Positions 22,601 through 33,008 of a stretch of DNA of 64,000 nt are shown in pieces. The stretch comes from Entamoeba invadens IP1 (Eukaryota > Evosea > Mastigamoebida > Endamoebidae): positions 378,214 to 442,213 of the forward strand of contig NW_004191777.1 of NCBI RefSeq assembly GCF_000330505.1, written 5' to 3'. The notes below the pieces were generated by a model, which saw only the letters and a program-made list of their open reading frames with translations, searched no databases and was not told the DNA's origin. Every line of letters starts with the position of its first letter. Position 1 is the first letter of the stretch. The position numbers were made by a program, and so were the translations under genes.

Positions 22601-23124
22601 ATGACTAAAGGGATAATCAATTCCGCTTTTATAAAGTATATTGAGCTTTGTCCTTTACAGTTCTTCGATCCTCAGTCACGAAGTGAAGTAAAACTAATTA
22701 ATAATATAGTGTTGGATGAAGATATTGATGAATTTATAGATGATTCTGAAAACAAACTATTAGTGAACGAGTAAGTGAATATAATGATGAACCCAGTGAT
22801 GAAAATGTTATAGAAAATTATGATTATTCTAATGGTAATGATAATAATAATGATGAATCAAGTGAAGAAGATATAAATGATTATGTTTATTATAATGAAG
22901 AAGATAATAAAGTTGTAGCTAACTTGGAATGTGATTATACTAAATTTGAATCAAGAATCAATAAATTTGAAGAATATTTCAATAAGTTTATTAGAAATAA
23001 CAATATAAAAGATGTGATAATTAAATGTTATGTTAGTCCTAATGTTATTCAAAAGGGTTATGATATATCGTTATATTTAAATAATCAAGATAATTATCAA
23101 AAAATTATCTTGATTTTTATATAA
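22601..23124 (+). pseudogene. Broken AT-rich ORF, Asp/Asn/Glu-rich, unknown
   Basis: Frame one starts MTKGIINSAFIKYIELCP and stops at 22772-22774. A second frame continues without a break in style from about 22770 (SEYNDEPSDENVIENYDY) to 23124, through an acidic region to a segment with FNKFIRNNNIKDVIIKC. One indel at about 22770 would join them into about 170 residues. Nearly all codons end in A or T, more extreme than the host genes nearby. No family is recognised. A further in-style segment reading YMKYGYCKGADKQIFF follows at about 23133-23205. Confidence 0.5.
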
Positions 23125-23403
23125 TTTAAAACTATATGAAATATGGTTATTGTAAGGGAGCTGATAAACAAATATTTTTCATTAATGAAATTTCAGTTCA
23201 TGTAATCTAATAGATATTTACTGTTATTTTAACCTGAGTGTTTTTTTTTCGTAAAAACAAAGTAATAAAATTTACATCTTATCTGAAGATATCTATTGAG
23301 AATTTTATTTATATAGTTATTATAATAATACATTAATATTACTTTATTAATAATATATTTAGTAATGTATAAATAATATATTTTTATTTTTATCTTAATA
23401 TAA

Positions 23404-23949
23404 ATGAGTACAGATATCACTTCTAAATTAAAAACAAAGTCCTTAAAAACATTTTTCAAAGATTTGTTTTCTTCTAACAAAAAAATCAAACTACAAAGAC
23501 GGACCCATTAAAACAAATAGATACTTCTGAAATTATAAAAGTAAGAAAAACATCACTCCAAAGAGTGAACGATGTAACACCAAAAACAGTATTTGGTATG
23601 AGTTATTCTCCAAATGAAATTGATGAAAGTGAAGATGAATATGATATTGAGCAATGCATCGACACATCTAAAAGATGTGGTGAAAAACATTCTGAGCAAA
23701 GTATCATGCCGAAGGCGAAACAAAGACCAAACTTTATCTGATAAGACTTCTAAACATATTATTGCATTACAGAAAATTATAAACAAATACAATTTAAAAG
23801 AAATATATATGTTAAAACAATGTAACAAAGAAATCAATAGATATATTAATAATAATCCAGAAGTTGACTTAATCAATACAAAAGATTTAAATCTACTATT
23901 TATATTAATGGTTATGTATTTTATTAAATTAAAGGTAAACAAACATTAA
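23404..23949 (+). pseudogene. Broken AT-rich ORF, unknown
   Basis: The sequence reads MSTDITSKLKTKSLKTFFKD in frame one, then QTTKTDPLKQIDTSEIIK and GMSYSPNEIDESEDEYD in frame two (to a stop near 23739). The third frame gives SDKTSKHIIALQKIINKY and ends at 23949. At least two indels separate the parts. The middle overlaps a copy of the short CTTCGG-containing repeat (about 23655-23713), so repeat insertion may have contributed. No family is recognised. The codon style matches the neighbouring broken ORF. Confidence 0.45.
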
Positions 23950-24792
23950 TTAAGATACAATATAGAATTACAAAAATGATTTAAATAAAAAAATCAAAAA
24001 TATAGATGGCGAAAAGGAAGAATAATTAGAATTATAACTTAATAAAATAGAAGAATGAGAAAACAATCAAAATTAATTAAAAGATAATATTATTACTAAG
24101 ATTATTCCTATAATAGAACATTATACAGATCGGTACGAAACCCCTATCGTTTTCTTAAACCCCTCAAGTCGTCAATTGATAAGTCGAAACCAGAAAAAAT
24201 ATTTTATATTTAGAAACGACATTTTCTGATGACGATTGTAAGCCAACTCCACAAACGCGTTGTTGAAATTTGTTCTCCGATGTCACTTCTTACGGTTTTA
24301 CACTAGACGCGACTTGTTATGATCATATATTGAACAGTTATAAACAATTGTAGTTTTTTATGGTTTTTATTTTTATATTTTGTTTTTGTTTTTGTTATAC
24401 AACATTTTTTGTCCAATTTTTTATCGTACTTCTTCGGGATGACGTCGTAATTAATTTCTATGAAGGCTTGAGGTGTTTAAGACAAATTGATGGATTTTTA
24501 CCATACCTGTATTACTGTTAATAATTTAGATGTTAATAAATTCTTTGAGAATTAATTAATCTTTGTTAACGATCATTCAGCCTTCGGCATGATGCTTTGC
24601 TCAGATCTGAGGTGAGTGATGAGTCGCGCACTTAAAATACGCTATGCACCGTAATGATTCATCAAATAACAAATCACCATATTTTTTGGAATTGATTCAC
24701 ATAATATATTAGTACTATATGAAATTGTTTTAGATTTCATTGTTTTTTCTGAACTTCTCGTTCCTTAGTATCTTTCAGCCTTCGGCAAATCA
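23950..24792. other. AT-rich segment with short inverted repeats
   Basis: No gene seen. It contains a reverse-strand copy of the dispersed repeat (24585-24613, reading CAGCCTTCGGCATGATGC). It also has a 16-base imperfect inverted pair, TCTTAAACCCCTCAAG (24153-24168) and CTTGAGGTGTTTAAGA (24467-24482), about 300 bp apart. Confidence 0.5.
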
Positions 24793-24808
24793 TCATGCCG
24801 AAGGCTGA
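24775..24808. repeat. Perfect 13-bp hairpin of the CTTCGG repeat
   Basis: TCAGCCTTCGGCA (24775-24787), an 8-base loop, then the exact reverse complement (24796-24808). Two inverted copies of the dispersed repeat core face each other here, and the right arm encodes the last residues (FQPSA) of the minus-strand ORF. Confidence 0.93.
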
Positions 24809-25122
24809 AATGATTTCATACGGTTCACATTTAACTTTGATTTTATATACTTTCCATGTTTTATTTTTTTAGTATAAGCTGGTTTTATACTTCTTATACC
24901 AGATGGCTTTAAGATAAATATTTCCTTTGATATTTCATTATAATATAAATCTTCATTGTAACCGTCAATGTTAATAATATGTTTACATGTAGTCAGATTT
25001 TTATTTTTAAAATGAGATATTAAATCATTTTCTTCTTCAAAAAGTTTAATATCTTTTTCATCCCCATATACGACTCTAAGAGTCTGAGGAACTTTTAAGT
25101 TCTGTACAACTTTAGTCGTCAT
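24793..25122 (-). CDS. Small AT-rich ORF, unknown function
   Basis: A 109-residue protein starting MTTKVVQNLKVPQTLRVV. The frame extends upstream to 25143 with a second possible Met. It is lysine-rich, with no signal peptide, membrane segment or known domain. The codons are almost entirely A/T-ending, like the two broken ORFs at 22.6-24 kb, and the stop lies inside the palindromic CTTCGG repeat. It is the only intact frame of the accessory island. It could be a cargo gene of a mobile element. Confidence 0.5.
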   Translation of the reverse strand: MTTKVVQNLKVPQTLRVVYGDEKDIKLFEEENDLISHFKNKNLTTCKHIINIDGYNEDLYYNEISKEIFILKPSGIRSIKPAYTKKIKHGKYIKSKLNVNRMKSFQPSA

Positions 25123-25183
25123 TTTAAGGAAATAAATAATCATATTAATATAAATTTACTATAAATATGTATCAAAAGGATAA

Positions 25184-25262
25184 TTCAGCCTTCGGAATAA
25201 ATACATCGCAGATGCGGACTCCACATCCTCTGGATGTGTCGATGTTTTGCTCAGATCTTCGC
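25184..25262. repeat. Dispersed repeat copy containing CAGCCTTCGG
   Basis: Reverse-complemented, this stretch reads GATCTGAGCAAAACATCGAC, then CACATCC-AGA-GGATGTG, and ends at CCGAAGGCTGAAT. Related text occurs at 23655-23713 (plus) and 24585-24613 (minus), and palindromically at 24775-24808. Confidence 0.7.
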
Positions 25263-25360
25263 GTCCCCTCGCGTTTAGTTAAAGTATTGTAAAATATAGT
25301 TTCAAATTTAGGTACCCCATAAAACGGCCGAATTTATATACTACTATGTTTATAGTAGTA

Positions 25361-27725
25361 CAGATAGCATAAATATTGGGTGTCAACGTTCTATAAATAA
25401 ATATTCAATTGACTGTTTTGATTATTTATTTATTAATTCGGGATTTATACGCCTATTTATTTTTAAATCAAGGAAATTGGGTGTCAGAAAACCAAATCCC
25501 TTTGTTTTTATTTTATTATTTAGAAAAACTCTTAAATAAAAAAACGAAATGACTTATATGAAGAAACTAGTTTTCACAATCATTGTCTACATTTTCAAGA
25601 ACTCTCCAGTCTTCTTCACTAAGCTCAAAATTCTCCAAAGGTGTCAAAACTTGTACATCAAATCTTTCATTAATTATAGTGGTTTGTGCAATTCTACACA
25701 TTTTTTTCTATCAAACTCTTAACATTAGAAAATGTTCTTGTATTATCTTCAAGCAATTTTGACATGGTCTGGATGTGTCCGAGAAGAAGAGTATTATTTA
25801 TCTTTCTTCGTTCTTGTGATAAATTTAACACGTTAACCAACTTGACATCATCTGTTGGAGCCGCCAAAACGCTCATAATGTTTGTCATTAGGAATACATT
25901 GGTTTCAAAAAATAGTTTGTACTCTTCTATTAAACGACTTGTTGATCTAATGTCAACGTACATTTTTAAGCCATTATCTTTAAAAACAGAAATAATACCT
26001 GCTCTTTTAAAAGAAGACACAATGACTTCATGTGTGGTTGAGATGTCCATTGCATTAATGATTTTATTAATTGATAATTTAAGTCTCTCACCAGTAGCGA
26101 CTCTCTCTTGTTTGCCTTTGGTGGCATCTCTAGCAATGTTGCTCTCCATTGCAATACATTTTACTATTTCTTCGAGAGCTCCTCTCAAATTGATATTGGG
26201 TTCTTCTAAATCATCAATTGGAACAGTAAAAGCGCTGTTGTTTATGACTGACGTTCTCTTTGATGCAACTGAAAGAGAAGAACTTTCCACTGATGTACGG
26301 AAAAAAGGAGTTCTTATGTTGCTTTTCTTTTTCCAGACTCCAAACAATGCCAGGTCTAGCGGTTGAACAAGATGAGAGCAATGAGCAGTATATTTATGGA
26401 GTACAATGTTATACTGTTGCAGTTCTTTTTTGAGTGTATCAAAGTCATGACCGCTAAAACCATCCATCGTAATAACTGCAACAGTATCATGAGGAACCTT
26501 GAGAAGAAAACGTTTTGCAATGATGAACGGTACAACCACTGTAAACATCCATTCGACAAATATATCTTTGGTTGCGAACCCAGTACTACTATAAAAGAAT
26601 GAGACGTCTGAATAAGATTTGATTAAATCTACGTTGATTGATTTATTGGCGATGATGACACCTGTGCAAATTAATGACCCATCCAAACAAATCATGCAAA
26701 TAACAGGTGATCTTTTATTTGATCTTCCCACACCAATTTTGATATTTTCAATTTCAACATTTTCCGATACAAGAACTTTTACAGTTTTTTTGATCAGCAA
26801 AAATCTTGAAAACCAATTACGTCGACATTAAAAACAAGTCGAGAATCTGTCCCATTCAGTTGAGCTAATTGGATATAGTTATCTACTACTTCAGAAGGAT
26901 TAATTGACAGTCTCCCAATATCTTCCGGTTTTCCTGTCACTGACTTTAGTTTAAAGGTTCTGAGTACCCATTTTCTTATTGTTTCTTGGTTAATTTTTCT
27001 TCCTGTTATTATTTCTACCAATTTTTCAAAAGACGCCATTGTGAGGGCAAGCTTTTGTGTTGAACAATACTTGACAAATGAATTTGTTATATACTCTGTC
27101 CTATCATCAAAAAAAAACTTGGTCTTCCCACACTTCTTCTGCCCAATTTTAAGTCTTTAGTATATTGTAATTTCTCTTTCTGAACTACATTGTTTTGAAT
27201 TCCAAACAATACTCCAACAGCTCTATATGTAACCTCTGGAACATCTCCATATAAAGAGTACAATAAACCAATTTGTTCTCTTCTAGATTTAAATTTGAAA
27301 AACAAAGAATCATACTCAAAAAAGTTTAATATCTCTTCAGCGTTTTCAATATCTTTCAATGTATAGTTTGTTTTGTTTGGTGAATTATATTCATAATTGA
27401 ATCTGGCACAAAACACATTGTTAACCATTTCTTCAAAACAATTAATTCCGATAATCAACTTTTTCACTTTTGTCGGTTTTGTAATTTCTGGATGTAGTTG
27501 AATGAATAGAGGTGACATAATATCCATCAATTTTAAAGGAACGACGACATGAATATTTTGAATTGAAAATGGATTTGTGGGGAGTGTTTCTTCTTGCATT
27601 GATATTTGGTTTTTTATGTTTTTTTATTTTTCGTTTAAATTTTGTTATTTGAACAAATGTACACTTTTTGAAGTAAAAAGTCTGACACCCAATATTTATA
27701 TGACACCCAATAATTACGCTATCTG
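25361..27725 (-). mobile_element. pogo/Tc1-mariner-like DNA transposon with TIRs and TA duplication
   Basis: The element is 2365 bp. Its ends are inverted repeats of 25 bp (25361-25385 and 27701-27725) with two mismatches, beginning CAGATAGC and ending TTGGGTGTCA. TA flanks both ends (25359-25360, 27726-27727), as expected from insertion at TA. Each end has a second internal copy of ATTGGGTGTCA in the same orientation as its terminus (25476-25486; reverse complement at 27683-27693). These look like transposase-binding sites. Inside is a single minus-strand transposase gene with two frame breaks. Confidence 0.88.
25694..27599 (-). pseudogene. DDE_1-type (pogo family) transposase, frameshifted
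   Basis: Three frames on the minus strand join to about 635 residues: 27087-27599, the region down to about 26797, and 25694-26800. The first break is in a 9-T run near 27110 and the second in a 5-T run near 26805, so both are homopolymer slips. The text is otherwise continuous. It has an N-terminal helix-turn-helix-like region (GRPSFFFDDRTEY, TGRKINQETIRKWV). The DDE fold follows, with FNVDVIGFQDF (first Asp), ITMDGFSGHD (second) and HLVQPLDLALFG (third, 35 residues later). The usual DETGF reads DVIGF. The copy is inactive as written. Sequencing error at the T runs is an alternative. Confidence 0.85.
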
Positions 27726-27727
27726 TA

Positions 27728-28223
27728 TATATATATACTATACTATGTTTTATAAAAATGTTAATAAATTGATAAAAAATTTGAAACGATTATTTTGGCG
27801 TTTTGAACGATTTCCCGAAATGTTACAAATTTGTTCGTTAACCAAATTATTCATTCAAAAAAGGAAAGCAAGAAATGTGGAGTTTGTAATTCCTCTCTGG
27901 CGAATTCTCGAGTAATGTCAAAAAAGCCAGCACACCATTTACAATAGTTAATCACAGAAGTGTCATAGTTATAAGGCGGTTAATAGGTCATACCAATTGA
28001 TTTGAAAAGCAAAGAAAAAGATCGACAACCATCGTTTCTTTGAGAATGTCAAATGGTAAAAAATAATAAGAAATTTACTATTTATTTATGGTTTTTAATT
28101 AGCGATGGTCGATACTATACATTATAATATAAAAAACAGATATAGTAAATTTCCTTGTTGTATTTTTGGAATATCGTTAATTAAAAATCAGACTTTACAA
28201 ACAAATTAAAAGAATAACAACTA
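27728..28223. other. Intergenic segment with sequence shared with 17.27 kb
   Basis: About 27793-27830 contains TTGGCGTTTTGAACGATTTC, closely similar to TTCTGGCGTTTTGAAAAATT at 17277. Both sites read FWRFE(R/K)FP(E/D) in one frame. No inverted repeats like those at 17153-17391 were found around this copy. No gene is supported. Confidence 0.5.
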
Positions 28224-30074
28224 TTAGAGTGGAACATTTTCTTCTTTATCATCACCTTTTGACTGATCGGCGATGTGTGTGAGTGGCGTTTTAATGTCAT
28301 CTTTTTCTTCGTCTTGTTTTTCAGGCTTATACTTTGAGTTGTACCAGCATATGTACTTTGCTATGACGAGTAGAATGAATTGAATGAAAGAAAGTGGTGA
28401 GAAGAAGAAAAATGAGATGTGGAGCATATAGGAGTATGCGACCCCAAAAATGAGCCAAAGGATCCACAACAAGTCGATTCCTATTTCCGTCCGCTTCAGA
28501 TTCTTCTTGTACGAGTGTCCAACAGTGTACAAGAACATCCAAATGTATATACAAGCAAACCCATGGACTGCATATCCATGCGAAACAAAGTGTGACCCAA
28601 AGATTCCAATTTTCGCGAAATTGACACCAGCATACACCAAAACCATGTTGCCATGATCTTGGAAATAATTGTACCCAACTATCATTGGAATAAAATACAT
28701 CAGAACGGCAAGGAAAAGTCCAAAGAGGAGTATGGGTTGTGGGACAAAACTGTAATGACCCAAAATTGGTATCTTCTGAAGTACAACAAACTTTCTCGAG
28801 AATAAACCAGAGAAGATTCTGAGGCAGAGTAAGATGAAAGCTAATGCAGAAAAGCCTATTGCACAGTCTTTGAGCCTCCACATGATGAAAAATCCATTCA
28901 TAAAGTGGTTGTACTGCGACCCAAATTTGAATTCACGTTCTATTTCATTACCTTCATATGACACAACGACCTTTATGTCTTCTTCAAATTTCAATGGAGA
29001 AGTCCACAGGTGTTTGTCTTCACTTGTTAACTCCTCCACTTTCCGTGTTTTGAGACCAATCACTTTGACAGAGTCGACAATATAACCAATGTAGATCTCT
29101 GTTGTTTCACATGTGACCTTTTCTCCTGGGCATATTGGAACTATTGGGAGCTCTCCAATCACAAAATCGAAGTACTGTGCTACACGATTTTTGAATACCA
29201 AAACGCGATACTTTCCATATTGCAAAGTAACCAATTCCGCATCGAAGTAGTGGTTGTGATATGCCGCAGCGTAGTCTCTGTGATAATGTCCACAAATGGC
29301 AATTGAAATTGGATTATTCTCTCCATATTTCTCATCGATGAGATCCGATAAATACCTTTTGTTATTAGATATGATTCCCGTAGATGGGTGGTGAGTCGCA
29401 AGAACTTTATAAGTGTTGTCACTATCAAATAACTCAAATAATTTGCCGACATTATTTTCAGACAAAAACCCTTCAATTTCCATTGAAATCATTGCGTTCA
29501 AGTAACTATCCACGCCAACCACTCTGACACTGTCTTCACCTTTTTTGAACTCAATGTAATTCACACTCATCACATCAATGTTACTATGAAGGTGTTGTTC
29601 AACATACATTAAAGCGTTGTCTCTCCCATAAACTCCATCAACGTCATGATTGCCTCTTAAATCATACCACGTTGTGTTATATAACGCCATACAGTCACTG
29701 ACAGTAGAACTATATAAGTCGTACTCATCCTCATGCTTCTCGGGGTAAAACCCTATTCCCCGCCTTCTGCTATGACACAAGTCACCAGTGACTATCACAC
29801 CATCTGGGGTTATCTTTGGTAACTCAGAACAAAACTGTCTTAAATTACCAACTTCATGTCCGTCAAGAAAAGTGTTCACATGAATGTCACTGATCTGAAG
29901 AAGAACAAAATAGGGTTTTGTTGGGGTTGATGGACGGGTTGGTGCGTGTGGAGGAATGCTTGTTAAAAGTGCGATGATCAAAAACAATACAAAAATCAAA
30001 GGACTTAACGTTGTTAAAACACATTGGTACATCTCATACGATGTCAGTATCTTCTTTAAACGTTCAGACACCAT
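28224..30074 (-). CDS. TMEM62-like membrane metallophosphoesterase
   Basis: The protein has 616 residues. A transmembrane helix at about 23-40 precedes a calcineurin-like phosphoesterase domain. The metal ligands are visible: DIH (63-65), TGDL (about 96-99), GNHD (141-144), and GHYH further on. After the enzyme domain comes a beta-rich segment and about seven hydrophobic helices (about 395-590), then a charged cytosolic tail. This layout and length match TMEM62, whose substrate is unknown. The phosphoesterase probably faces the lumen or cell exterior. It is a single exon. Confidence 0.85.
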   Translation of the reverse strand: MVSERLKKILTSYEMYQCVLTTLSPLIFVLFLIIALLTSIPPHAPTRPSTPTKPYFVLLQISDIHVNTFLDGHEVGNLRQFCSELPKITPDGVIVTGDLCHSRRRGIGFYPEKHEDEYDLYSSTVSDCMALYNTTWYDLRGNHDVDGVYGRDNALMYVEQHLHSNIDVMSVNYIEFKKGEDSVRVVGVDSYLNAMISMEIEGFLSENNVGKLFELFDSDNTYKVLATHHPSTGIISNNKRYLSDLIDEKYGENNPISIAICGHYHRDYAAAYHNHYFDAELVTLQYGKYRVLVFKNRVAQYFDFVIGELPIVPICPGEKVTCETTEIYIGYIVDSVKVIGLKTRKVEELTSEDKHLWTSPLKFEEDIKVVVSYEGNEIEREFKFGSQYNHFMNGFFIMWRLKDCAIGFSALAFILLCLRIFSGLFSRKFVVLQKIPILGHYSFVPQPILLFGLFLAVLMYFIPMIVGYNYFQDHGNMVLVYAGVNFAKIGIFGSHFVSHGYAVHGFACIYIWMFLYTVGHSYKKNLKRTEIGIDLLWILWLIFGVAYSYMLHISFFFFSPLSFIQFILLVIAKYICWYNSKYKPEKQDEEKDDIKTPLTHIADQSKGDDKEENVPL

Positions 30075-30757
30075 GTAAGTTTGCAGTTTTTTAATTTTTT
30101 TGTAATTTTTACTTCGAAATTATTTGAGTTATTATGCAAATTGTTTACTTCACAATTTGTTTGATAAATATTTGGCAAATTTTTACTATTTGAAAAATTT
30201 GCTAAAAATATAAAAAAAACATAAAAATTTGGTTTCGAATAAATAGATCTTTTATTATAAAAAGTTTAAATTCAAAAACTATTAAAAATAACAAATACTA
30301 CCATTATTATTTTAAAAAATAAAACTATCAAAAACCAAATTTTTTATTAATAATTTAATTAATATTTTTATTATAATTTATTAATTATTAAAGAAAATCA
30401 TAATTTTTATGTTATTTAATTGTTTTTCCGTTAATTTGTTCTTTGAGATAATCAATTGTTTAAATATTTTACTATTGAAAAACTAATTGAAACTTAACAC
30501 AAAATCTATTTTAATAATTAATATTTTATTTGATAAAATAGCAAATTTTATTAACAATTTTTTTGTAAAAACAAAAAAATTAATAAATAAAATCATAAAT
30601 ATATGATTTGTTCAAATAAATAAATAATAATATTTTTAATAGTTTTTTGTTGAATATAACCCGTCATATAATGTCGGTCTGACAAAAAAATAATAAACAT
30701 TTCTATTTTCGGTATTTTGTTTTATAAAACCAACTCAAAAGAACTAAAAAATGAGAG
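30075..30757. other. AT-rich intergenic segment
   Basis: About 680 very AT-rich bases between divergent genes. No coding region or long repeat was recognised; promoters of both genes are presumably here. Confidence 0.6.
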
Positions 30758-31143
30758 ATGGCAGTTAAGTCGACTAATGTGGACATCGAGGAAAACCAAG
30801 TGCAGTTCTTTGTTCAAAACCCAGCCACCGAGTCGCTTGTAATGAAAAACTACAACAAACTTTCGGAGAATGGGTGGAGACAGTATATGATAAACAAAAT
30901 TAATGGTTTGTTTTAATATTTTCAAACTATAAAAATAAACTATTTATTATTCTTTTGTAATAATAAAAATATAGTTTCACTCATTCAATAGAGGATCTGA
31001 GAAGAATTACAAATAACGGTGCACACCCCGAGGCTCTCACGAAAAGTACTTTGGAAGATATCATCAAAAGTCATATGGCCGACTTTCCGCAAGATGTGAA
31101 TAGTGAGTTGATGTCGGATATTATTAATTTCTATAAAAAATGA
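30758..31143 (+). CDS. ENY2: ENY2/Sus1-like transcription and export factor (two exons)
   Basis: This gene was found by splicing. Exon 1 is 30758-30905 and exon 2 is 30992-31143, with an 86-nt intron (GTTTGT...TAG). The product is 99 residues, the normal size of ENY2 (about 100). The match runs along the whole protein: NYNKLSENGWRQYMINKI, then ALTKSTLEDIIKSH, then FPQDVNSELMSDIINFY. These correspond to the five-helix ENY2/Sus1 fold. Sus1/ENY2 sits in the SAGA deubiquitinase module and in TREX-2 at the nuclear pore, linking transcription to mRNA export. An upstream ATG at 30751 closes after five codons. Confidence 0.82.
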
Positions 31144-31332
31144 TTTTTAGTGTTGATTTACTGTATTACAATTATTGATTAAATAACTAATTAATTATAG
31201 TATTTAAAAAGTAATTAACCATCAATACAGTTAATTATAAATTATTTATTAACAGAATAAAAAGAATCAATCACAAAATAAATCAATTAGTTTAGTTTTT
31301 AAAGATTTGGTTTTTGAACTATTTAAAATAGA

Positions 31333-31878
31333 ATGAGCATCAAAGAGAAAGACGACACGACAGAAAAAGGAGACGAGAGTTTGGACGACCTTTCCGTCAG
31401 TTTGGCTATCCGCGATGACGCCGACAGATTTCATATTCCAATGGAACAACCAGTGTTACTCCGCCTTCCAGAAGAAGAGGCAGCCGTTCTCCGAGAACAA
31501 ATCAGGAAAGGCGATGTCAAACTTAAAATTGACATTCCACAAGGTAAAAACTCGGGAACATGCACGTTTAATAACAAAGAGTTTTGCGCGACCCTTGTGA
31601 GACTTCCATGTGTCGTTGAAACACATAAATCGTATGACGACGTTGCTCTCTATAAAACAGGGGATATTGGTCAGGCGATAGTTATACACGACAAAAATAA
31701 CCCACCAAAAATCGACGAGAATGGAAGACTCAAAAGTGGATTAACTCCACCAACAAACAGAATAATTAGCAAGTTCAAAAAACCGACAACAGAGGCCGAA
31801 AAAGATAGAATGAAGGAACTTCAGGAAGAGATCAAGAAGGTGAATATCACCGCGAAGTCAGAAGAGACTGAGAATTGA
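31333..31878 (+). CDS. TAF7: TFIID subunit TAF7
   Basis: The ORF codes for 181 residues. The TAFII55/TAF7 domain covers about 37-145. It opens with QPVLLRLPEEEAAVLREQIR and continues with a beta-strand-rich middle. LVRLPCVVETHKS follows, then ALYKTGDIGQAIVI and the closing GLTPPTNRI. These are the recognised conserved blocks of TAF7, which binds TAF1 and restrains its activity in TFIID. The protein is shorter than animal TAF7, lacking a long C-terminal region; it ends with a charged coiled segment. It follows ENY2 on the same strand, about 190 bp away. It is a single exon. Confidence 0.9.
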   Translation: MSIKEKDDTTEKGDESLDDLSVSLAIRDDADRFHIPMEQPVLLRLPEEEAAVLREQIRKGDVKLKIDIPQGKNSGTCTFNNKEFCATLVRLPCVVETHKSYDDVALYKTGDIGQAIVIHDKNNPPKIDENGRLKSGLTPPTNRIISKFKKPTTEAEKDRMKELQEEIKKVNITAKSEETEN

Positions 31879-33008
31879 TGTTTTTTAATTGATTTTATGA
31901 TTGGTATATTTATAGTTTAATTTATTATACAATCAAAATGTCTAAAACTATTAAAAATAATAATATTATAATGTTATTAATAAAGGAGCAAAAACATTTA
32001 TTATCCCCACAACTCCACTAAAGATAAAGACGTTCGTTGTTGGTGTGTGATAACAAATGTAAATAGTGTTAGTTGTTCGAAAAGAATCATTTTCGTTATC
32101 AGTTTTTACTCGTGTTTATATTAAATTTTTCAATCCCAATGTATTTACTATATTTATATAGTAAATTTATAATATTTATATACAATTTGTTATTACAATT
32201 CAAATTTAAGTATTGAACTCCGACTTTATAAACTAAACAAAGTAACACAAAACGTTTTAACATTAACTGAAATGTCAGAACAAAATGATCAATTGATAAT
32301 AACAATACTCAATTGTAAAACATAACAATTCATGAACTGTGTGGACTTATTATTTCTACTATGTAGTTTTGATTATATAAGACCAGTATTTAATAAGTAT
32401 ATAATTTTATAAATTATATTATTATTAATAAACTAATATATTAGTAAATTTGTTTTTCATGACTTGTATTTATAAAATAAGTTACATACTTAAATCATTA
32501 CAATATTTTCTTAACCTACAATTTTAACTCATTTTTAATTTGAAATATATATTATTATATAATATTATTATATAATAAATTTTTTTTTCATTGTTTTTTA
32601 TTTCATTTTATTTACCATTTTTTATTATTTGCATTTTTTTGGTGGTGTGTTAATTATTTATTAAATAAAAAAATATAATAAAAGTTTGTTATAGATAAAA
32701 AAAACTTTTATTATTAAATGATGATAATTAAATATAACAAGTATTAATAATAATAATACAGTTTTTTTGCTTTATTTATATCTATTTTGAAATAAAAAAA
32801 CCATAAAGAAAGAAACTATAAAAAGGTACTCACAAAATGCCTTTTTTTCTTGACAAAAAGATAAATCAATTACCAGTTACATCTTCTAATACTTTTTGCA
32901 CCCATTTTGAGTATTTCTGAAGAAATGAATTAAGCACAAAAAGTTGAGAATAAAAAAAATAACCGACCAAAAAAAACAAAAATTCAACTGAATTTTTATT
33001 TGGAAAAA
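31879..33008. other. AT-rich intergenic segment
   Basis: About 1.1 kb of AT-rich DNA with many short AT runs. I see no gene, RNA or large repeat. Confidence 0.6.

Noticed and set aside
24153..24482. Possible ~330 bp element bounded by a 16-base inverted pair
   Set aside because: The arms have a mismatch and no similarity beyond 16 bases, and no target duplication; too weak to call.
25686..26366. 226-codon plus-strand open frame
   Set aside because: Antisense shadow of the transposase; the minus strand has the DDE motifs.
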